Shown here: in pieces, positions 1-5,350 of the stretch
Layout: each line of letters starts with the position of its first letter
Position numbering within the stretch: the first letter of the stretch is position 1
Assembly: GCA_937893225.1 (NCBI GenBank)
Contig: CALBJM010000236.1
Coordinates: 1 to 6,000, forward strand
DNA length: 6,000 bases
Reading direction: 5' to 3'
DNA from: an uncultured Erysipelotrichaceae bacterium
Lineage (GTDB): Bacteria; Bacillota_I; Bacilli_A; Erysipelotrichales; Erysipelotrichaceae
Made by a program: the position numbers and the translations under genes
The notes under the pieces: generated by a model
Told to the model about the DNA's origin: nothing
The model's database searches: none
The model's input: the letters and a program-made list of their open reading frames with translations, nothing else

Positions 1-807
1 TATGATGGTAGTGCATTAACAAATCATAATGTTGGTGTGAGTGGTGAAGGATTTGTAGAAGGTGAAGGTGTTGCATTTGTTGTGAATGGTTCTCAAATTG
101 AAGTCGGTTCTTCAGATAATACATTCACATATGTATGGAATGATGGAACAAATGAAAACAACTATACTGTCACAGTTGTGAATGGTTCTCTAGTTGTTAC
201 ACAAGCTTCAGTTGTTCCTACAGAAACACCAGATAATGGTGGGAATACGCCGCAAACGAATCCTGGTATACAAACGACTACAACATCTAGAGCTGTAACA
301 CGTACAACTACTACATCTAATCCAGATAGTCGCGTAGAAGATGCAGATACATCTACAGATGAAAAGGTAGTAGAAAAACTACAAGACGTAGAAACAATTG
401 AAGATGAATCTACACCTCTTGCGCCTCGTAAAGGGCATTGGGCTCTTGTGAACTTGATTTGTGCTTTACTTACATTAGTTCTTGCAATCTTCTTGCTCTT
501 AGCAAAACATACAAAGAAAGAAGATGAGGATAATGAGAAAGAGGAACAAATCGAAGCAACGGAAGAAGATGAAGAAGTAGATGAAGAAGCTAAGCGTCAT
601 AGAAGATGGAAAGTCTTAGGCGTTGTAGATGCTTTGGTAGCAATCGTTGTATTTGTTCTTACAGAAAACATTTCTCTTCCAATGGTATTGGTTGATCATT
701 GGACAATATTGATGGTTCTATTTGGACTAGTTGGTGTTGTGTGCTTCTTCTTTGGTAGAAGATGGCATGAAGAGGATGAAGACGATACGACTGAACAAAA
801 TGCATAG
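1..807 (+). CDS. C-terminal part of a cell-surface repeat protein with a three-helix membrane anchor (5' end outside window)
   Basis: The frame is open from base 1 to the TAG at 805-807, so this is the last 268 residues of a longer protein; the GTG at 37 is only an internal valine codon. Window residues 1-67 form one beta-rich repeat beginning YDGSALTNHNVGVSG and ending near GSLVVT, a type I recall repeated in tandem in surface proteins of Erysipelotrichaceae-like Firmicutes. A Thr/Pro/Asn-rich linker follows (about residues 68-140). Three hydrophobic helices lie near nt 439-507, 613-663 and 700-756. Between helices 1 and 2 is a very acidic loop flanked by basic residues (KHTKK and KRHRRWK), which by the positive-inside rule is cytoplasmic, and the tail after helix 3 (RRWHEEDEDD) is also inside. 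There is no LPXTG sorting motif, so the helices probably anchor it. The role is probably surface display or adhesion, but the functional N-terminus is not in view. The terminator after it separates it from the next operon. Confidence 0.8.
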   Translation, partial: YDGSALTNHNVGVSGEGFVEGEGVAFVVNGSQIEVGSSDNTFTYVWNDGTNENNYTVTVVNGSLVVTQASVVPTETPDNGGNTPQTNPGIQTTTTSRAVTRTTTTSNPDSRVEDADTSTDEKVVEKLQDVETIEDESTPLAPRKGHWALVNLICALLTLVLAIFLLLAKHTKKEDEDNEKEEQIEATEEDEEVDEEAKRHRRWKVLGVVDALVAIVVFVLTENISLPMVLVDHWTILMVLFGLVGVVCFFFGRRWHEEDEDDTTEQNA

Positions 808-822
808 TTTGCCAGAATTGAT

Positions 823-852
823 AGGGGAACTCCGTTTGTGAGTTCTCTTTTT
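823..852 (+). terminator. Rho-independent terminator after the surface protein gene
   Basis: The arm GGGAACTC (825-832) pairs with GAGTTCTC (840-847) with one G-U pair, around a 7-base loop, and two weaker pairs (824-848, 823-849) extend the stem. A run of five T (848-852) follows at once. It lies 16 bases after the stop codon of the upstream gene and is in the right orientation to end its transcript. An outer pairing of CCAGAA (812-817) with TTCTGG (854-859) could enclose the whole element. Confidence 0.8.
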
Positions 853-877
853 CTTCTGGTAATGTAAAATATTGTGT

Positions 878-1762
878 ATGAGAAAGTTTTTGAAGTGGAT
901 CATTCTGGTGTGCAGTTGCGTATGTTTGTGCAATTGTACAGAAAAAGAAGATAATCCAGAGAGTAAAAGTTATACATTTGAAGAAATTTTGTGGCCAAGT
1001 GCAGATGGAATCAATGTAGATAGTAATCAAAAGGTGCAGATAGATTATTCTAATGTTGCACAAGGATATTTCATGGTGGAAACTTTGACTGCAGAACATG
1101 CGAAGGTAAAGATACAGGTTACAAAGAATGATGAAAAGTATACGTATGATTTAAATAAGGATAATACATATGAAGTGTTTCCTTTGAATATGGGAGATGG
1201 AAAGTATGATGTAAAAGTTTTTGAAAATGTGAGTGATGATCAATATGGATTGTTAATGGATACAGCGTTTGATGTAAAGTTAGATGATGTATTTTTACCT
1301 TATTTGTATCCAAATCAAATCGTAGATTACAACAAAGATACATTGTGCTTAGAAAAATCATTTGTTTTAACAAAAGACGATAAAACGGATTTACAACGTG
1401 TACAACATATATTTACATGGGTCGTTGATACGATTGTTTATGATTGGGATAAAGTGGATGCAGTGCAAGGTAAATTGGTATTACCAGTGCTGGATACAGT
1501 TTATACAGAAAAAAAAGGTATTTGTTTTGATTATGCAGCAATGATGGCAGCAATGCTTAGAGTACAACACATTCCTACAAAAGTTGTAACGGGAATGGTA
1601 GAAGAAGGATACCACGCTTGGATAGAAGTGTATATAGATGGCATGGGGTGGATCAAACCACATATTTATTTCAAGAGAGATGCGTGGACGAGAATGGATC
1701 CTACATATGTGGCAATGGATAGTGCGTATGATGGGTCGTATATTGAAAAATATACATATTAG
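878..1762 (+). CDS. Probable transglutaminase-like lipoprotein
   Basis: This is a 294-residue protein when started at the ATG at 878; a TTG at 872 in the same frame is possible but less likely. Neither start has a clear Shine-Dalgarno sequence. Residues 1-20 read as a lipoprotein-type signal: basic MRKFLK, then a hydrophobic stretch with cysteines at every second position (12, 14, 16, 18, 20). Cys20 is the likely lipidation site, although Asn at -1 is unusual; VCSC ending at Cys14 is an alternative. The middle (about 35-140) looks like a beta-rich extracytoplasmic domain. The C-terminal half matches the transglutaminase-like/papain-fold core: Cys216 in KKGICFDYAAMMAAMLR, His246 in GYHAWIEVYIDGMGWI and Asp274 in MDPTY, in the usual order and spacing of a Cys-His-Asp triad. 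Members of this superfamily crosslink, cleave or deamidate proteins, or act as peptidases; the substrate here is unknown. It sits 14 bases before the pilus-type platform gene, which suggests co-transcription and a surface role linked to that machine (inference). Confidence 0.8.
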   Translation: MRKFLKWIILVCSCVCLCNCTEKEDNPESKSYTFEEILWPSADGINVDSNQKVQIDYSNVAQGYFMVETLTAEHAKVKIQVTKNDEKYTYDLNKDNTYEVFPLNMGDGKYDVKVFENVSDDQYGLLMDTAFDVKLDDVFLPYLYPNQIVDYNKDTLCLEKSFVLTKDDKTDLQRVQHIFTWVVDTIVYDWDKVDAVQGKLVLPVLDTVYTEKKGICFDYAAMMAAMLRVQHIPTKVVTGMVEEGYHAWIEVYIDGMGWIKPHIYFKRDAWTRMDPTYVAMDSAYDGSYIEKYTY

Positions 1763-1764
1763 TT

Positions 1765-1771
1765 GAGGAAG
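1765..1771 (+). promoter_or_regulatory. Ribosome binding site of the platform protein gene
   Basis: GAGGAAG lies five bases before the ATG at 1777, in the 14-base gap after the transglutaminase-like gene. It supports that ATG as the start and independent initiation on a shared transcript. Confidence 0.6.
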
Positions 1772-1776
1772 AACAC

Positions 1777-2805
1777 ATGAAAAAGATTAGTGAATTAGAA
1801 AAGGCACAGTTTTGTGAACAAATGTCTATGATTCTGGATGGTGGAATTTCTGTAGAGGATGGTTTGTCGGCAATCCTTTCACAAGTGGAAGATACAGCTT
1901 ATCAGAGTGTGTTGTCTAGGGTTTGCAAGAGCGTGGAAAATGGAAATACATTGTCTAAGGCATTGCATGAAGTTGGTGTGTATGATGCGTATATGGTACA
2001 TATGATCGAAGTTGGTGAGCAGAGTGGGTATCTTGATCGTGTTTTTGCAGAACTTGGTGTGTATTATCATCGTATGGATGATACAAAGAAAAAAGTGAAA
2101 GATGCTTTGACATATCCTAGTATTTTAATCACAATGATGCTTGTTGTTATCATTGTCATGCTTGTAAAGATTTTACCAATGTTTCAGGGAGTGCTCAATA
2201 ATCTTGGAATTTTTTTGCAGGGTCCTTCTCTAGCCATGTTTACGATAGGGAAATACTTTGCGATAGTGTCGTTATGTGTCTTGGGTGTGTTGTTTGTTGT
2301 TTGTATGTATGTAGGTGTTGTTTTACGTACATCAGGGATGTCTTTTACACGTGTTTTACAGAAGTTCTTTTTTACAAAGAAGTTATCGTATGCATTGTCA
2401 GTAGTGCAGTTTGCGTATGCATTTTCGTTGTTATTAAATAGTGGATATAATCAAGAGAGTGCGTTGGAAATGTGTAGTGCAATATGCGAAGATGATACCT
2501 TAAAAAAGAAAATCGTTGATTTAGGTGGAAAGTTGAATCAAGGTGGAGATTTGCAAACTTGTCTTTTAGAGAGTCATATCTTTCAAGAAGTGTATAATCG
2601 TTTGTTAGTCATTGGTTTAAAAAGTGGCTATTTTGAAATGACAATGAATCGTATTGCTAAGGCGTATGAAGAAGATGTTGATTATAGTATTCAACATACG
2701 CTAGATATGTTAGAGCCTGGATTGGTGGCATTGTTGTCTGTAATCGTTGGTGTTTTATTGCTTTCTGTGATGTTGCCGTTAACTGGTATTATGGCGAATT
2801 TATGA
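1777..2805 (+). CDS. Type II secretion system F family protein (PilC/GspF/ComGB-like inner-membrane platform)
   Basis: This 342-residue polytopic membrane protein is the inner-membrane platform on which type IV pili and type II secretion pseudopili are built, and it normally contacts the cytoplasmic motor ATPase. Two T2SSF domains are visible. The first (about 8-130) has IEVGEQSGYLDRVF at 77-90 and then KDALTYPSILITMM, which leads into helix 1 (about 114-133). The second (about 203-335) has LVIGLKSGYFEMTMNRIAKAY at its core and LEPGLVALL leading into the last helix (about 313-335). A central helix lies at about 155-183. The usual acidic GE(E)SG of the second domain is LKSG here. The length is close to ComGB and shorter than the roughly 400-residue Gram-negative PilC, because the N-terminal extension is missing. 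The stop overlaps the next start by four bases (ATGA at 2802-2805), so translation is probably coupled. Family assignment is firm; whether the machine pulls, secretes or takes up DNA is not shown. Confidence 0.92.
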   Translation: MKKISELEKAQFCEQMSMILDGGISVEDGLSAILSQVEDTAYQSVLSRVCKSVENGNTLSKALHEVGVYDAYMVHMIEVGEQSGYLDRVFAELGVYYHRMDDTKKKVKDALTYPSILITMMLVVIIVMLVKILPMFQGVLNNLGIFLQGPSLAMFTIGKYFAIVSLCVLGVLFVVCMYVGVVLRTSGMSFTRVLQKFFFTKKLSYALSVVQFAYAFSLLLNSGYNQESALEMCSAICEDDTLKKKIVDLGGKLNQGGDLQTCLLESHIFQEVYNRLLVIGLKSGYFEMTMNRIAKAYEEDVDYSIQHTLDMLEPGLVALLSVIVGVLLLSVMLPLTGIMANL

Positions 2806-3116
2806 AGTTTGTACAAAAAATAGTGAGCTATATTTTTCCTTTTGTGATAGGTGCTATATTTGTTTGTTTTATATATGGGACAGTTTGTAGTACTTCTTCA
2901 TATGAAGAAAAGAGCATAGAAGTTATAGAGGACAATATTCGCAAAGCAGCAATAACTTGCTACAGTATAGAAGGATATTATCCAGCAGATATTTCTTATT
3001 TAGAGGAGAATTATGGGTTGGTGATAGATAATCAAAAAGTGAATGTTTTTTATCAATCATTGGGAAGTAATTTGTTTCCGGATATCATGGTGACATATAA
3101 AAGAGGTGCAGCATGA
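2802..3116 (+). CDS. Small single-helix pilin-like membrane protein (104 aa)
   Basis: A short basic N-terminus (MKFVQK) is followed by one hydrophobic helix (about residues 7-29) and a soluble domain of about 75 residues, presumably outside the membrane. The most distinctive segment begins NIRKAAITCYSIEGYYPADI and continues SYLEENYGL (residues 45-73). It resembles the helix-turn region after the membrane segment in pseudopilins and closely resembles small proteins I recall next to PilC and DUF4860 genes in Clostridia. There is no prepilin cleavage motif (no Gly followed by Phe with Glu at +5), so it is either an uncleaved membrane component or a divergent minor pilin. It starts inside the platform gene's stop codon without a clear ribosome binding site, pointing to coupling. 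The function is not known. Confidence 0.8.
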   Translation: MKFVQKIVSYIFPFVIGAIFVCFIYGTVCSTSSYEEKSIEVIEDNIRKAAITCYSIEGYYPADISYLEENYGLVIDNQKVNVFYQSLGSNLFPDIMVTYKRGAA

Positions 3117-3547
3117 AAAAACATAGTGTAGTTGATGTAGTTTTTTCGTTATTATTGTTGCTATTGTTTGTTTGCAGTAGTTTTCTTTTATTGGTATTTG
3201 GTGCAAAAAGCTATAAAACTGGTTTAGAAAGTGAATCTGTGCGAGAAAATACGCAAATTCCATTGGCATATATCACAACGCGCATGCACCAAGCAAAGAA
3301 TGCTTCTTGTGTACAATTGAAACAAATAGATGGCTTAGATGTGTTGGCTATAGATAATGATGGGTATGAAATATATATTTATGCAAAAAATAGCGTTTTG
3401 TATGAGCTTGTACAAGAAAAGAATATGAATGTAGACCTGGATAGTGGTACGAAATTATATACGATAGATTCTTATGAGGTGACATATGAGAGTGATGTGT
3501 ATTCGATTTGTATCAATGGTGTGTGTAGGAAGGTTGGCATGAAATGA
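3113..3547 (+). CDS. DUF4860-like single-helix membrane protein (144 aa)
   Basis: The N-terminus MKKHSVVD is followed by a leucine-rich hydrophobic helix (about residues 9-29), the short segment VFGAKSYKTG, and then a segment with RENTQIPLAYITTRMHQAKN, a beta-rich region (GLDVLAI, YEIYIYA) and the tail CINGVCRK. This order matches my memory of DUF4860, an uncharacterised family in type IV pilus-like clusters of Clostridia, and is similar in outline to minor pilins. Cys66, Cys133 and Cys138 lie in the predicted outside domain and could form a disulfide. No canonical prepilin cleavage site is present. AGAGGTG (3102-3108) gives a good ribosome binding site for the ATG at 3113, which overlaps the preceding stop by four bases. 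The DUF assignment is from recall. Confidence 0.75.
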   Translation: MKKHSVVDVVFSLLLLLLFVCSSFLLLVFGAKSYKTGLESESVRENTQIPLAYITTRMHQAKNASCVQLKQIDGLDVLAIDNDGYEIYIYAKNSVLYELVQEKNMNVDLDSGTKLYTIDSYEVTYESDVYSICINGVCRKVGMK

Positions 3548-3870
3548 AGCGGCATTCTTTGAATTTTTTGTTGGAATTGTTGTTAGCAATCGTGATGTTT
3601 ACGATGTGTTCTATTGTGTTTGTGAATTTATTTGCTTCAGCTTCAAAAAAGAATCAAATGGCGAATATCAAAAGTGAGGCTTCTTACATGGTAGAAAGTA
3701 TTGCGGAAGAGATTCGTATACGTGGTAAGTATGATGTTGTGCAAAAACAAGATGGTTTTTGGATTGACATAGATGAAAAAGATGGAACTTATTTGATACG
3801 TGCGATAGATGAGGATGGAAATGTTCTAGAAAAGATACAAGTCAAATATCTAGGAGATGTATATGCATAA
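3544..3870 (+). CDS. Prepilin-like minor pilin with degenerate cleavage site (108 aa)
   Basis: The N-terminus MKRHSLNFLLELLLAIVMF resembles the class III signal of type IV prepilins: a short basic leader, then a hydrophobic helix containing one glutamate (Glu11). If Glu11 is taken as the +5 residue that guides pilin assembly, the residue before the cleavage point is Leu6 instead of the required Gly, so prepilin peptidase may not cut it. The helix runs to about residue 30 and is followed by ASASKKNQMANIKSEASYMV, typical of the amphipathic alpha-1 continuation of pilins, then a small beta domain (FWIDIDEKDGTYLIRAIDED). It probably acts as a minor pseudopilin or tip component in the same machine as its neighbours. 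AGGAAGG (3527-3533) lies 10 bases before the ATG, and the start overlaps the previous stop by four bases. Confidence 0.78.
   Translation: MKRHSLNFLLELLLAIVMFTMCSIVFVNLFASASKKNQMANIKSEASYMVESIAEEIRIRGKYDVVQKQDGFWIDIDEKDGTYLIRAIDEDGNVLEKIQVKYLGDVYA
3851..3856 (+). promoter_or_regulatory. Ribosome binding site that decides the start at 3863
   Basis: TAGGAG ends directly against an ATG at 3857, too close for initiation there, but is six bases from the in-frame ATG at 3863. The second ATG is therefore the better start, removing two residues (Met-Tyr) from the longest reading. Confidence 0.65.
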
Positions 3871-4267
3871 ACGGCGTGTTACTACAGGGGTAGGTTTGTC
3901 TACTTTCATGATGTTATTTACTGTACTTTGCATGATGGTGTTTGCTACATTGGCGTATTTACAAGCACGTAGAAATGAAATGGAGGCAGACAAAGTTATT
4001 GCAGCAAGTGAAGAATATTATGCGGCAGATTATAAAGCTTCACAAATATATGAAGAAATTCAAATGCATATGTCTGATGAAGCATATCTTCAACAATGTG
4101 GTGTGCAAATAGAAGAGGATTTATATAAATATTCTGTTGAGATTAGTGAAACAAAAGAATTGGTAGTGACTTTGCGGAAAAGTGTTGATAAATTATTGAT
4201 AGAACAGTGGCAAGAAGTTGTAAATACTAATCAAGAAAATTATGATTATCAAGGATTTGTACATTGA
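3863..4267 (+). CDS. PilX-like small membrane protein of the pilus-type operon (134 aa)
   Basis: Starting at the ATG at 3863 (ribosome binding site TAGGAG six bases upstream), the protein begins MHKRRVTTGVGLSTFMML, with one hydrophobic helix at about 11-32. A predicted long helix follows (ARRNEMEADKVIAASEEYYA, then ADYKASQIYEEIQ) and a short beta-rich end (YKYSVEISETKELVVTLRKS). The layout, including the YYAAD segment just after the helix, resembles PilX/GspK-type N-termini and small Clostridial proteins found beside DUF4860 genes. There is no Gly-Phe-Glu prepilin signature, although Gly9 and Gly11 lie just before the helix. The start overlaps the end of the preceding gene by eight bases. It is likely a structural or minor pseudopilin subunit; the exact role is unknown. 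Confidence 0.72.
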   Translation: MHKRRVTTGVGLSTFMMLFTVLCMMVFATLAYLQARRNEMEADKVIAASEEYYAADYKASQIYEEIQMHMSDEAYLQQCGVQIEEDLYKYSVEISETKELVVTLRKSVDKLLIEQWQEVVNTNQENYDYQGFVH

Positions 4268-4269
4268 GG
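4265..4269 (+). promoter_or_regulatory. Ribosome binding site that decides the PilT start at 4276
   Basis: TGAGG, which includes the stop codon of the preceding gene, lies six bases before the ATG at 4276. An in-frame TTG at 4264 overlaps this site and is unlikely to be used, so the protein should start MDVEQILKKA. Confidence 0.65.
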
Positions 4270-4275
4270 TTTTTT

Positions 4276-5340
4276 ATGGACGTTGAACAAATATTAAAAA
4301 AAGCGATAGAAGATAAAGTTAGTGATATTTTTATTGTTGCAGGAACAACGATAGCATTTAAAAAGTCTGGGCAAATATATAGTTTCGGAGAAAAAATTTT
4401 AAATCCATCGGACACAGAAGATTTGATTCAACAAATTTATTCTTTGGCGACGGGTATCAATAAAAGTTTTGATACGCTTAAGCAATATGGTGAAGATGAT
4501 TTTTCGTTTTCATTAAGTAGACTAGGAAGATTTCGTGTGAATACGTATTTTCAAAGAGGATCAATAGCTGCGGTAATGCGTGTTGTGCGTTTTGATTTGC
4601 CTGATCCAAAAGAATATCACATTCCTTCTGCTGTCATAGATTTAGCAAATTTAAATAATGGACTTGTTATCATTACAGGACCTACAGGTAGTGGAAAATC
4701 CACTACATTAGCATGTATCGTAGATCAAATCAATAAGACGAAACGTGATCATATCATCACAATTGAAGATCCTATTGAATATCTTCATAGGCATAACAAA
4801 TCTATTGTGTCTCAACGAGAAGTTGGACATGATACAAAAGACTATATTACAGCTTTGCATGCAGCACTTCGCGAAGCACCGAATGTTATTCTTGTTGGAG
4901 AAATGCGTGATTTAGAGACTGTGAGTGTGGCTTTGAATGCGGCAGAAACTGGTCATCTTGTTCTTTCGAGTTTACATACTCTTGGTGCTGCAGAAACGAT
5001 TTCAAGAATTATCGATATATTTCCACCAAATCAACAAGAACAAATTCGTGTACAATTGACAATGTCTCTACAAGCAGTTGTTAGTCAACAATTATTGCCA
5101 GGTAAAGATGGTAGCATGGTACCGTGCTTTGAAATTATGAAGAGTATACCTGCAGTGAAGACATTGATTCGTGATAATCGTTTACATTTGTTGGATAATA
5201 CGATCTTACAGAATAAAGATATTGGTATGTTAAGTATGGATGATTCGATTTTACAAATGTACAGGGATGGTTTTATTGATAAAGATGTTGCTTTGCAGTA
5301 TAGTTTCAACAAGGCTTTAATGGCAAAGAAATTAGATTAA
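4276..5340 (+). CDS. pilT: PilT-type type IV pilus ATPase
   Basis: This 354-residue cytoplasmic AAA-like motor of the GspE/PilT secretion ATPase superfamily is close to the usual PilT length (about 345) and far shorter than PilB/GspE. The N-terminal domain (1-about 100) contains KVSDIFIVAGTTIAFKKSG, a variant of the family's SDLH..G motif. The Walker A motif GPTGSGKST is at 135-143 (Lys141), the Asp box ITIEDPIEYLH at 161-171 with Glu164, the Walker B region VILVGEMRD at 204-212 (Glu209) and the His box TGHLVLSSLHT at 225-235. The C-terminal part keeps the PilT features LIRD (like AIRNLIRE) and GMLSMDDSILQMYRDG. In known systems PilT powers pilus retraction by disassembling pilin into the membrane. 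Here it is the only motor in view, so it may also drive extension, or a PilB may lie elsewhere. All nucleotide-binding residues are present, so it should be active. It lies eight bases after the last small pilin-like gene. Confidence 0.93.
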   Translation: MDVEQILKKAIEDKVSDIFIVAGTTIAFKKSGQIYSFGEKILNPSDTEDLIQQIYSLATGINKSFDTLKQYGEDDFSFSLSRLGRFRVNTYFQRGSIAAVMRVVRFDLPDPKEYHIPSAVIDLANLNNGLVIITGPTGSGKSTTLACIVDQINKTKRDHIITIEDPIEYLHRHNKSIVSQREVGHDTKDYITALHAALREAPNVILVGEMRDLETVSVALNAAETGHLVLSSLHTLGAAETISRIIDIFPPNQQEQIRVQLTMSLQAVVSQQLLPGKDGSMVPCFEIMKSIPAVKTLIRDNRLHLLDNTILQNKDIGMLSMDDSILQMYRDGFIDKDVALQYSFNKALMAKKLD

Positions 5341-5345
5341 AGAGG
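5341..5345 (+). promoter_or_regulatory. Ribosome binding site of the BTAD regulator gene
   Basis: AGAGG immediately follows the PilT stop codon and lies five bases before the ATG at 5351. It sets that ATG as the start and leaves no room for a terminator between the two genes. Confidence 0.6.
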
Positions 5346-5350
5346 ATTCT

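Noticed and set aside
37..39. GTG as the start codon of the first gene
   Set aside because: The frame is open back to base 1 and the repeat domain begins at YDGSALT before this codon, so it is an internal valine.
819..824. TTGATA as a -35 promoter element
   Set aside because: No matching -10 lies 16-18 bases downstream; that position falls in the right arm of the terminator hairpin.
659..1099. Open frame of 146 codons on the - strand
   Set aside because: It runs antisense across the end of the surface protein, the terminator and the start of the lipoprotein gene. It has low-complexity, His/Phe/Tyr-rich content and no family resemblance, so it is a shadow of the + strand genes.
3857..3859. 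First ATG as start of the PilX-like gene
   Set aside because: The ribosome binding site TAGGAG abuts it with no spacer, and the in-frame ATG at 3863 has the proper six-base spacing.
4264..4266. TTG as start of pilT
   Set aside because: It overlaps the likely ribosome binding site TGAGG, which is correctly spaced for the ATG at 4276. The extra four residues match nothing in the family.
1777..4267. Competence comG operon
   Set aside because: The platform and small subunits recall comGB-comGG, but no ComGA-type assembly ATPase precedes the platform. A PilT-type ATPase follows instead, and there is no ComGC-like pilin with a normal cleavage site.
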